From assembly GCA_964458015.1 (NCBI GenBank), contig CAYWGR010000153.1, positions 1-14,214 of the forward strand: a stretch of 14,214 nucleotides of DNA, read 5' to 3'. Positions within the stretch are counted from its first letter, which is position 1, and each line of letters starts with the position of its first letter. Both the position numbers and the translations under genes were made by a program. Source of the stretch: CAYWGR01 sp964458015. Lineage in GTDB: Bacteria; Planctomycetota; Planctomycetia; Pirellulales; Thermoguttaceae. Positions 1 to 6,523 of this stretch are shown piece after piece. Below the pieces are notes generated by a model. The model had not been told where the DNA came from. It saw only the letters and a list, made by a program, of their open reading frames with translations, and did no database searches.

Positions 1-583
1 AGTTCACCGTGCCGATCCGCGAGACGGACGATCCGGCAGCGGTCAGCAGGCCGAAATCGCCCAGTTTCAGTTCGCCGCCCAGCACCAGGCAGTTGGCCGG
101 CTTAACGTCGCGATGCACCATGCCGGCCTCATGCAGACATGCCAGCGCGGCCAGCAATTGTCTTGCGTAACGTTCACACTCGGCCGAGTCGAGCGGGCCT
201 GCGGCCAGCCGATTCTCCAGTGTCGCGGGACGGTAATTCGGGTCGGTCGGATCTGCTTGGCCCGAAAGATCGTCGGCCAAGTCCATCACGTAGAAGAGAT
301 GCTCGGCTGTCTCGCCCACGTGATGGATCGTTAATAGATTGGGATGGCGACAGCGAACGTTTGCTTCGAGCCGCACCAACGAGGCAATTTCTCTTCCCGC
401 CGGATCGCGGCTGCCCACGCGGGCGCGTGGGATTACCTTCACTGCCCGAGGCTGGCCGGTTGTTCGATTGATGGCCAGCCATACGCGACCGAAGCCTCCT
501 TCGCCAATGGGGCGCACAAAATCGAAGTCGGGCACCGAAGGAGCGGCAACGACGGCGGTCGAATCGTCGCGAGACGGAGTCAT
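1..583 (-). CDS. Ser/Thr protein kinase (Hanks type), N-terminal part, runs off the left edge
   Basis: The reverse strand gives an open frame of 194 codons from the ATG at 583-581 to the window edge, so the C-terminal part is missing. Visible kinase motifs, in order: glycine-rich loop GEGGFGRV (residues 27-34), ATP-anchoring lysine in AVKV (Lys49), catalytic loop HRDVKPAN (157-164, Asp159 catalytic), metal-binding DFG (176-178), and the start of the activation segment (IGT, about 190-192). About 20 residues precede the kinase domain, so there is no N-terminal membrane segment; any transmembrane or sensor domain would lie beyond the window. It should phosphorylate Ser/Thr on partner proteins in the cytoplasm. 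The start codon overlaps the stop of the upstream sigma factor (ATGA), which indicates one transcript with translational coupling. Paired ECF sigma and kinase genes are common in planctomycetes, so the kinase probably acts on, or with, that sigma factor; this is inference. Confidence 0.93.
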   Translation of the reverse strand, partial: MTPSRDDSTAVVAAPSVPDFDFVRPIGEGGFGRVWLAINRTTGQPRAVKVIPRARVGSRDPAGREIASLVRLEANVRCRHPNLLTIHHVGETAEHLFYVMDLADDLSGQADPTDPNYRPATLENRLAAGPLDSAECERYARQLLAALACLHEAGMVHRDVKPANCLVLGGELKLGDFGLLTAAGSSVSRIGTVN

Positions 584-1269
584 TCGGTGCGAACTCCTTC
601 GATCCGCGTTGCCAGTGATCGCTCGACCACGACGCTGGGCCTCGATTGCATAGCGGCTCGAATCATTTCGTCGGGTGGCCCTTGTTCGCCATAGATGACG
701 CCAAGTTCGCGCAGTCGCCGCAAGATGTTCTTTCGGGCTTGGTAGACGGCGTTTCGCGAGAGGCCCGTCAATTGCGCGGCCTCGGCCCCGGAGCATCCGA
801 TGATTGCAACCGCCTCGAATGCCTGGTAGGTGCGAGGATGAACTTCGGAGCGAACGACATCTAAGAGGAAAAGCAGCATCGCGTGGTCGTAGGCGGTTTG
901 CCACCGCGCATTTGGCCCATCGCTGTTGCTTTCAGGCTCGGGCAATTCCGTTTCAACGCCGCCCCGTGCTCGGCATCGTTCGTCGGGCGCCCGCCGCCGC
1001 GCAATCACCTTGTTTCGCACGACGCCGCCGAGCCAATCGCGAAAACGTCCTCGGGATGGATCGTGGCAGAATACTGCCTTTCCTTCAAATACGGCCAGCA
1101 TCACTTCTTGCACCATTTCTTCGGCCGTGTGTTGTTGGCAGCCGCACTGCCGCGCGATCGAGAACACGAAGGGCCAGTAGCGACGAAAGAAGTCGTCCCA
1201 AGCCATCGGATCAGTGCCGTCATGGAGACGTTCGAGCAGGCTTGTCTGGGTGTGTGTGCCAGAGACCAT
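580..1269 (-). CDS. ECF-like RNA polymerase sigma factor (sigma-70 family)
   Basis: A 229-residue protein using the ATG at 1269-1267. Region 2 spans about residues 25-93: a helical stretch around FFRRYWPFVFSIAR, the acidic core-binding part EEMVQEVMLAVF, then DPSRGRFRDWLGGVVRNKVI for -10 recognition. A variable acidic linker follows (about 100-125). Region 4 (about 135-192) carries a helix-turn-helix read from GAEAAQLTGLSRNAVYQARK and binds the -35 element. A roughly 35-residue tail extends past region 4. The frame is open 29 codons further up, to 1356, but that part is the translation of a palindromic repeat (1286-1342) and does not resemble a sigma factor, so I reject it. No clear Shine-Dalgarno site precedes 1269. 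The gene overlaps the kinase gene by 4 bases. No anti-sigma factor gene is visible; the kinase may be the regulator instead (inference). Confidence 0.9.
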   Translation of the reverse strand: MVSGTHTQTSLLERLHDGTDPMAWDDFFRRYWPFVFSIARQCGCQQHTAEEMVQEVMLAVFEGKAVFCHDPSRGRFRDWLGGVVRNKVIARRRAPDERCRARGGVETELPEPESNSDGPNARWQTAYDHAMLLFLLDVVRSEVHPRTYQAFEAVAIIGCSGAEAAQLTGLSRNAVYQARKNILRRLRELGVIYGEQGPPDEMIRAAMQSRPSVVVERSLATRIEGVRTE

Positions 1270-1285
1270 CGGTGAACAGCCTATC

Positions 1286-1342
1286 GTGGTGCAGGCGGGA
1301 AGCCTGCGTTTCTCATTGCGGCAGGCGAGACGCCTGCACCAC
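1286..1342. repeat. Nested palindromic repeat in the sigma-operon leader
   Basis: Two 21-base arms begin TGGTGCAGGCG and end GCCTGC on opposite strands, separated by 13 bases, and differ only in a four-base centre (GGAA against TCTC). Each arm is itself a small hairpin (GCAGGC with GCCTGC), so the element can fold either as one long stem or as two short hairpins. It lies between the predicted promoter and the chosen start of the sigma factor gene, ending 17 bases before the ATG. The form resembles a dispersed palindromic (REP/BIME or MITE-like) element. Whether it recurs in the genome cannot be told from one window. Confidence 0.8.
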
Positions 1343-1407
1343 AAATACTCGACCAACTCGTTTGTTTACTCGCCCCCTGCTTCGCACGTAACATGATGAG
1401 AGATCGT

Positions 1408-1437
1408 ATTTTACTTCGCGATTTGGCAATTTGTCAA
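1408..1437 (-). promoter_or_regulatory. Sigma-70-like promoter of the sigma factor/kinase operon
   Basis: On the minus strand there is a perfect -35 TTGACA (1437-1432), an 18-base spacer, and a -10 TAAAAT (1413-1408, five of six consensus bases). Transcription would start near 1401 and give a leader of about 130 bases that contains the palindrome at 1286-1342. Found by eye only. Confidence 0.55.
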
Positions 1438-1458
1438 GAAATCGTTGACAGATTTGCC
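1425..1458. promoter_or_regulatory. Imperfect inverted repeat, possible operator between divergent genes
   Basis: Left arm GGCAATTTGTCAA (1425-1437) and right arm TTGACAGATTTGCC (1445-1458) pair along their length apart from one bulged base, around a 7-base centre. A further CGCG lies on each outer side (1417-1420 and 1465-1468). The left arm holds the -35 of the minus-strand promoter. The right arm holds a TTGACA (1445-1450) facing the PEGA gene, but its 17-base-spaced -10 (GCAAAT) is poor. The site is well placed to be a shared operator for both transcription units. Confidence 0.4.
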
Positions 1459-1491
1459 GACTGTCGCGCAAATAGTGGTTAGGGACATGAC

Positions 1492-1503
1492 ATCCGCGCG
1501 GAT
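1492..1503. promoter_or_regulatory. 12-base perfect palindrome upstream of the PEGA gene
   Basis: ATCCGCGCGGAT is perfectly self-complementary and lies 78 bases before the start codon at 1582. It could be a dimeric regulator site or chance. The rest of 1270-1581 holds the palindrome, promoter and inverted repeat listed separately, with no gene visible. Confidence 0.25.
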
Positions 1504-1581
1504 ACTGGCTCCCCGTGTTGTTTCAGGATACTCTATACCTATTCCACCATTTCTTTACGAACCTAATTACGGAATCCCATT

Positions 1582-2976
1582 ATGAACGCCTTGCTTTTCG
1601 TTGCGGCTATGTTCGCCCTCGGCGCGGAGGATGTCCAGACTGCACAACAGGCTGCGACGCAGTTGTATGTTAAGACCGTTCCGCCTGGCGCGACGGTTAT
1701 CGTAGATGGTAAAACGGTTGGAAAATCGAATGGCCTTTTCGATGTGGCCCCCGGGGCTCACAAAGTGACGCTGCAAATTGAGGGCTATAAGCCGGAAGAG
1801 CGATCGATCGAAGCGACCGAAGATGAGATTACACGCATCAAGGTCAGTCTCAGCAAGCAATCGGGAATGACGATTACCGGCGATCGGATAACAATCACGG
1901 GTAATCCAGTAACAATCACTACCGGCAACACCAGCCAACAGACCGTGCTAAGTTACGTGGATGATTCGAGCAGCGATATGCGTAGTTTTGCCGATTCGGG
2001 GCATGCGGTGGCCTTCCAGCGGCCTGCCAATAGGAAGTCGATTAGCGCTGTGAAGCTTTTTGCCGCCCGCTATGGCATGCCCCAGCCGCCCGAAGAGGAC
2101 TTCCATCTCTATTTGCTGGATCAGAATCAGAAGGTGCTCGAACAGATTGCGATTCCTTACAGCAAGATCAAACGCATGGAGAAGGAAGGCGAGCTGCGCT
2201 GGTACACGTTGGAGTTTCCGGCGGTCGAAGTGCCCGAGAATTTCTTTGTGGCCGTGTGGTTCAACGCCGAACGGACAAAAGGCGTTTATTTAGGCATGCA
2301 GAAAGATGTCAAAGAGACGCATTCCTATGTTGGATTGCCCGACAAGGGCTTTAAGAAGGCCGACCAATCCTACGATTGGATGATTCGGGCGGTTGTGTCT
2401 TCCGAAGAGGGAAAGAAGCCGAGTTGTCCCAAGGTGACTACTTACGAGGAAGAAAAAGCCGCAGATACGGAAAGCACCGAGGCCGCGCCTGTTGAGGAAT
2501 CCGAGAAACCCGCTGCCAGCAAGCCAGGCGAATTGTCTCACGATAACGGCACGATGGCTGGCAAGCTGAGCATCAACGGCGGCGGCCATGCCGTGAAGTT
2601 CAAGGTTGACGGCGACTCTTGGAAGGTTACGTCTGTGAGTTTACATGGCTCGCGCTACGGTGAGGTGCGACCGCCGAAGGAGGATTTCAAGGTCTGGATT
2701 TGCGACGCTCAGTTCAAACCCATTGCGACGTTCCATTTCCCTTACAGCTCGTACACTCGAAGCGATCCCGTCTGGAAAACGTTTCGCATTCGCCCCACGC
2801 GTGTGCCTAAGGATTTCATCGTCTGCTTCGGCTTTAATCCAGAACAGACCAAGGGCGTCTATGTGAGCCACGACAATAAGGCGAGCGAAACGTCGATGAT
2901 CGGCGTTCCCGGCGAGGGTGAACCCAAGCCTTTTACCAAAGGCAATTGGATGATCCGCTGCAAAATTGGAAAGTAA
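1582..2976 (+). CDS. Secreted PEGA-domain protein with two copies of an unnamed domain
   Basis: A 464-residue protein. The ATG at 1582 is the first start after an in-frame TAA at 1564. The N-terminus is a short hydrophobic signal-like stretch (LLFVAAMFALGA, without a basic N-region, so export is likely but not certain). Residues about 27-92 form a PEGA domain (VPPGATVIVDGKTVG, then VAPGAHKVTLQIEGYK), a small beta domain known from surface proteins and kinase-linked proteins. Then comes a seven-residue motif repeated three times (TITGDRI, TITGNPV, TITTGN; about 97-116). Two homologous beta-rich domains follow, about 138-272 and 332-464. They share RYG, PPxEDF, IPYS/FPYS, FNxExTKGVY and WMIR, and are joined by an acidic Glu/Ala/Pro linker (about 273-325). 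I do not recognise the duplicated domain. The gene is divergent from the sigma factor/kinase operon. Its stop lies 20 bases from the convergent permease stop. Confidence 0.85.
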   Translation: MNALLFVAAMFALGAEDVQTAQQAATQLYVKTVPPGATVIVDGKTVGKSNGLFDVAPGAHKVTLQIEGYKPEERSIEATEDEITRIKVSLSKQSGMTITGDRITITGNPVTITTGNTSQQTVLSYVDDSSSDMRSFADSGHAVAFQRPANRKSISAVKLFAARYGMPQPPEEDFHLYLLDQNQKVLEQIAIPYSKIKRMEKEGELRWYTLEFPAVEVPENFFVAVWFNAERTKGVYLGMQKDVKETHSYVGLPDKGFKKADQSYDWMIRAVVSSEEGKKPSCPKVTTYEEEKAADTESTEAAPVEESEKPAASKPGELSHDNGTMAGKLSINGGGHAVKFKVDGDSWKVTSVSLHGSRYGEVRPPKEDFKVWICDAQFKPIATFHFPYSSYTRSDPVWKTFRIRPTRVPKDFIVCFGFNPEQTKGVYVSHDNKASETSMIGVPGEGEPKPFTKGNWMIRCKIGK

Positions 2977-2996
2977 CTGCTGCCCGCGGAAGACGG

Positions 2997-4373
2997 TTAA
3001 GAATCGCTGAAGTCGATCACTGCCGGACGTACGCGAAAGCCGCGTGACTTGATGGCATCGTAGATCAAGCCGATCAGCAGCCAGATGCCCCCGGCGATCT
3101 TGGCCGGCATCGGCAGGCTCAACCAGATTGCCAGACAGAATACGAATCCCAATCCGGGAACGAGTAAGTCGCCGAAGATGTGAGGCTTGCCTTCGCGACG
3201 GTGAAAATAGTACTCGCTGATCGTCGCCAAATTTACGCCCATGAAGGCCAGAAAAGCGCCGAAATTGAGAACCGTGGCGGCCATCTCGTAGTCGATCAGC
3301 GGGATTACCGCCAGGGTAAGCGCACCGATCAAAATCATGTTGAAGTTGGGGATGTTCGTTTTGGGACTGAGATGCCCGAAGAAACGCCGGGGGAGCACGT
3401 TTTCGCGGCCCATGCCGTAGAGTAATCGTGCGGCGCCGACTTGGCCGGCCAATCCGCTGCCCACACAGGCCGCGATCATGATCCATCCGAGGGCCTGAAA
3501 CAGCCAATCGCCGCCGACAAGCTGTCCCACGTCGAAGAAGGCAGTTTCCATGTTGGTGAAGGTCGAATAGTCCGGCCAGACGAGCTGCGCCAAATAGACC
3601 TCGATGGTGCTGAAAATGCCCGTGAGAAAGCAGGTCAGCACCACGGCGATCAGCACGCTTCGCTTGGGGTTATGGACCTCTTCGGCCAGCGTGGTGACGC
3701 CGTCGAACCCGATGTACGTTATCGCTGCCAGCGACGTCGCTGTGCCGATGTCCTTCAGGTTGAAGGTTTCGGGGTTGTAGAAAGGCTTGTAAGAAAAAAT
3801 ATGGCCCCAGCCACCGGCGTAGACCAGATACCGTATTGCCAATCCGACGAAGGCTACGATTACCACCGTCATTACTGCCAACAAGGCAATGTTGGCGCGG
3901 GCCGTGGAACGGATGCCGCGAAGGTTGAGCACCGTGATAATGACTACGAACAGCACCGCCCAGACTGCATAGGGAATAGCGGGAAATATTCGCTGCAAGG
4001 TCAGCGAACAGTAGACGGTATTGATGAGTGGAATGACCAGATAATCGAGAAACATGGCCCAGCCGGCCAGAAAACCAAAGTGTGCGCCCAAGCCCCGGCT
4101 GACGTAGGTGTAAGCCGAACCAGCCGATGGATAGATTGCAGCCATGCGGCCATAGCTAAAAGCCGTCAACATCATGGCGACCATAGCGATTACGATGGTC
4201 GCTGAGACGTGTCCGTGGGACATTTTGGAAGACAGGCCAAAGATGCCAACCGGCGCGATCGGCTGGATCAAGATGATTCCGAAGAAGACTAAGTCCTTGA
4301 CCGTCAACAAGCGTTTCAGACGAGGCGCATTTCCCACGACCGATGTGTCGTTGGGCGAAGTGGACGTATCCAT
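2997..4373 (-). CDS. APC-superfamily amino acid/polyamine permease, PuuP-like
   Basis: A 458-residue integral inner-membrane transporter with about 12 hydrophobic segments, the usual length for the APC family. Diagnostic stretches are the unwound first helix (PIAPVGIFG), YPSAGSAYTYVSRG (about 81-94), DYLVIPLINT, the helix with YIGFDGVTTLAEEVHNPKR, and GLAGQVGAARLLYGMGRENVLP. The pattern of GHV, SAYTYV, DYLxxPxIN, GFDxVTTLxEE and RLLYxMGRxNVxP is very close to that of the E. coli putrescine importer PuuP as I remember it, so a polyamine or amino acid substrate taken up by proton symport is likely. The exact substrate cannot be read from sequence. The start follows a region with no strong Shine-Dalgarno site. 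It appears monocistronic, convergent with the PEGA gene and divergent from the glycosyltransferase gene. No catabolic gene sits beside it to fix the substrate. Confidence 0.88.
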   Translation of the reverse strand: MDTSTSPNDTSVVGNAPRLKRLLTVKDLVFFGIILIQPIAPVGIFGLSSKMSHGHVSATIVIAMVAMMLTAFSYGRMAAIYPSAGSAYTYVSRGLGAHFGFLAGWAMFLDYLVIPLINTVYCSLTLQRIFPAIPYAVWAVLFVVIITVLNLRGIRSTARANIALLAVMTVVIVAFVGLAIRYLVYAGGWGHIFSYKPFYNPETFNLKDIGTATSLAAITYIGFDGVTTLAEEVHNPKRSVLIAVVLTCFLTGIFSTIEVYLAQLVWPDYSTFTNMETAFFDVGQLVGGDWLFQALGWIMIAACVGSGLAGQVGAARLLYGMGRENVLPRRFFGHLSPKTNIPNFNMILIGALTLAVIPLIDYEMAATVLNFGAFLAFMGVNLATISEYYFHRREGKPHIFGDLLVPGLGFVFCLAIWLSLPMPAKIAGGIWLLIGLIYDAIKSRGFRVRPAVIDFSDS

Positions 4374-4685
4374 GAGGTGTCAGGCTTCCGTGTTTGTGTT
4401 TTGAATAGAATTGGATACGATTCCATGTGACCGCACAACGCATTATCCGATCAATTTCGGTACTTTTCCGACAATTGCTTTTTGCACTCCCCGACGTGAT
4501 GAACCTGAGCATCAATAAAGCTCGGGCGTCATAAGTTTTTTTGGTTTTTGATCAGAGTCAGACGCTTGGCCCATCGCGATGCTTTCAGCGCCCTTGCGCA
4601 ATCCAAATCCGGACCCATGCCGGCGCTGTTTTTGCCGCTCCATTGGCCTTGATTTACCCCTTCGCTTTGGCTACTATTTGCGGCT
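4374..4685. other. 312-base divergent intergenic region
   Basis: No gene is visible. It must carry promoters for the permease (minus) and the glycosyltransferase (plus). An imperfect hairpin (about 4505-4530, CTGAGC with GCTCGG) is followed on the plus strand by a T-rich run (4536-4549). This looks terminator-like, but no upstream plus-strand gene would use it. Near the right end, TTGATT (4649-4654) and TACTAT (4672-4677) are spaced by 17 bases, giving a weak plus-strand promoter candidate. Confidence 0.4.
4649..4677 (+). promoter_or_regulatory. Weak promoter candidate for the glycosyltransferase gene
   Basis: TTGATT and TACTAT (four of six matches each) have the ideal 17-base spacing. The -10 ends 8 bases before the ATG at 4686, so transcription would begin at or very near the start codon, giving a leaderless message. 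No Shine-Dalgarno site is present, which fits. The matches are modest and could be chance. Confidence 0.25.
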
Positions 4686-6419
4686 ATGAAAGGTGCAATA
4701 TCCGAACAGGGAGAAGTTGCCGCTTCTCCGGTTGCCGGCAGTTGGAATCTGCCCCCGATCGACCCTTTCCCCGAGGCGGCCGAGTTACTCGGTCCGCAAC
4801 GGCTGGGGCAATTGGTTTGGGCTTTTATTGTGCTGGGCGTCGTGGTTCGGTTGATTCGTTATCTGCTTTGCCTGCCGCTCTGGCCCGACGAAGCATTTTT
4901 GGTCCACAACTATCTCGACCGCGGCTATCTCGATTTGACCAAACCGCTGGATTATATTCAGATCGCGCCGCTGTTGTATTTGTGGGTGCAAGCGACGTTC
5001 GTCAAAATCTTCGGCTTCTCTGAATGCTCGCTTCGGCTGTATTGTCTGCTATGCGGCATCGGCAGTCTGTTTCTATTTCGTCACTTTGCCGGCCGCTTGC
5101 TCCAGGGCACTGCTTTGCTCGTGGCCGTTGCGACGTTTGCCGTGGCCTATCCGCTGATTCGCCACTCGGCCGAGGCCAAGCCCTACGGCTCCGACGTATT
5201 TGCGGCAATGGTCCTGCTGACGCTAACGGTCGAGTGGTGCCGCAATCCGCGATCGCTCGGTCTTTGGGCGGCTCTGACGTTGGCCATGCCGGTTGCGGAA
5301 CTGCTGTCCTATCCGGCCGTGTTTGTTTGCGGCGGCATTTTTCTGACAATGGCCACCGTGCTCTGGCGGCGCGGCTCGTGGCAAGACTGGCTGCGATTGG
5401 GCATTTCCGGCGCAACGCTGTGCGCCGGCTTCGTGGCCCTGTTCGTCATCTCGGGCGGCGGTCAAATGAAGGACTCCGAGGATATGCTGCTGACGTTCCT
5501 GGCCTTCGGCTTTCCCGCACCGGGCACATCGCCTCTGGGATTGGCGGCTTTCCTGCTTGTCAACACGAACCGGGCGATATGTTACCCCGTCGGCGGCAAC
5601 GACTGGGCGCCGAACTTGCTGAACAGCCTTCTTTGTCTGACGGCCCTGTTGATTTTCATTCGCTCGCGCCGATGGTCGTTGGTTGTGCTATGTTTGGCGC
5701 CGCTGGCGTTGAACTTCATCGCTTCGGTGCTCAGGTGCTATCCGTATGGCGATCCCTGGCGGCTGGCCGCCTACATGGCGCCGATTTTCTGCCTGCTGAT
5801 GGGCTTGGGAATCACGGCGTTTCTCGTGTTCCTCAAAAACCTTCGCGACGCAAGCGTGCCCTTTGGACGCCGCGATTTGGCGCCGCTGGCAGTGATACTT
5901 ATCTTGTTGGCCGCCGTTGCTATCGGCACTTCCCTGCGCGATTTCCTTCACCCGTGCAAGGAGTCGTGCTGGATGCGGAATCGCGATTTAGCTCGCTGGT
6001 TCTGGTGTGAAAAGGCCGAGGGGGCGGAATTGGTTTGCCTGTGGAACGACTTGCACCAGCGGTTCTATACGCTGCCGCACGGAAGTGATTTTGAAGTTGC
6101 TTTGTCGTCCGTCTACGAATGCAATCAGCGGATCTATTGGCCCCGGCTTGCCCAAGGGAAACCCGCGCAACTGGATCGTGTCTCCGCGAACTGGCCGTTG
6201 CGTTGCGTTCGTTACCGCCCCTCGTTCACGACCGCGCGCGACGAGGCTGCATTCGGCGAGTGGCTGAAAACCATGAAATCGCGTTATCGGCTTGTTGCCC
6301 AAGAAAGCTATCCCATGTCGCTCTGGGTCAACGACGATTTGAAGTGCCGCGATCACGTAATGTTATATGAATTCGTGCCGCTCGATTTGAGAGAGAAAAA
6401 AGGCGATGCCGTTGATTAG
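4686..6419 (+). CDS. GT-C membrane glycosyltransferase, family 39 / ArnT-PMT-like
   Basis: A 577-residue polytopic membrane protein. After about 40 soluble residues, the first membrane helix (about 43-65) leads into LWPDEAFL, whose Asp68-Glu69 match the catalytic acidic pair in the first periplasmic loop of GT-C enzymes. HSAEAKPYGSD (about 160-170) matches the conserved (Q/E)ARPY motif of the same fold. At least eight further hydrophobic segments follow to about residue 410. The last 170 or so residues form a soluble, probably periplasmic, domain. Such enzymes move a sugar from a polyprenyl-phosphate carrier to a lipid, glycan or protein on the outer side of the inner membrane. Donor and acceptor cannot be read here, and no polysaccharide or lipid A genes are beside it. 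The N-terminal part is clearer than the C-terminal part. Confidence 0.8.
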   Translation: MKGAISEQGEVAASPVAGSWNLPPIDPFPEAAELLGPQRLGQLVWAFIVLGVVVRLIRYLLCLPLWPDEAFLVHNYLDRGYLDLTKPLDYIQIAPLLYLWVQATFVKIFGFSECSLRLYCLLCGIGSLFLFRHFAGRLLQGTALLVAVATFAVAYPLIRHSAEAKPYGSDVFAAMVLLTLTVEWCRNPRSLGLWAALTLAMPVAELLSYPAVFVCGGIFLTMATVLWRRGSWQDWLRLGISGATLCAGFVALFVISGGGQMKDSEDMLLTFLAFGFPAPGTSPLGLAAFLLVNTNRAICYPVGGNDWAPNLLNSLLCLTALLIFIRSRRWSLVVLCLAPLALNFIASVLRCYPYGDPWRLAAYMAPIFCLLMGLGITAFLVFLKNLRDASVPFGRRDLAPLAVILILLAAVAIGTSLRDFLHPCKESCWMRNRDLARWFWCEKAEGAELVCLWNDLHQRFYTLPHGSDFEVALSSVYECNQRIYWPRLAQGKPAQLDRVSANWPLRCVRYRPSFTTARDEAAFGEWLKTMKSRYRLVAQESYPMSLWVNDDLKCRDHVMLYEFVPLDLREKKGDAVD

Positions 6420-6441
6420 CAGTTGTCCTGTTTGCTGAAAT

Positions 6442-6464
6442 GATCGCATTGAACACATGCGGTC
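6442..6464. terminator. Possible hairpin terminator between convergent genes
   Basis: GATCGCAT (6442-6449) pairs with ATGCGGTC (6457-6464) around a 7-base loop, with one wobble pair. It lies 23 bases after the glycosyltransferase stop. There is no T run directly behind it, so intrinsic termination is doubtful. A second small hairpin (GAATGA with TCATTC, about 6491-6510) follows. Confidence 0.25.
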
Positions 6465-6523
6465 AAGGCTGCCAAAAGTGGCCGATAAGGGAATGAATCC
6501 TCCCTCATTCGGTTCTGTTCTTT

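Noticed and set aside
1270..1356. 29-residue N-terminal extension of the sigma factor
   Set aside because: It is encoded by the palindromic repeat and is Cys/Arg-rich, unlike sigma factors; the ATG at 1269 fits the family length.
2641..3507. 288-codon minus-strand open frame across the PEGA and permease gene ends
   Set aside because: It overlaps two well-supported genes and has no recognisable motif.
4505..4549. Hairpin plus T run resembling an intrinsic terminator
   Set aside because: The stem is imperfect and short, and no plus-strand gene ends upstream of it; it lies between divergent genes.
5024..6010. 328-codon plus-strand open frame inside the glycosyltransferase gene
   Set aside because: It is the +2 frame of a membrane protein gene; the translation is Arg-rich with no hydrophobic segments, while the chosen frame has many.
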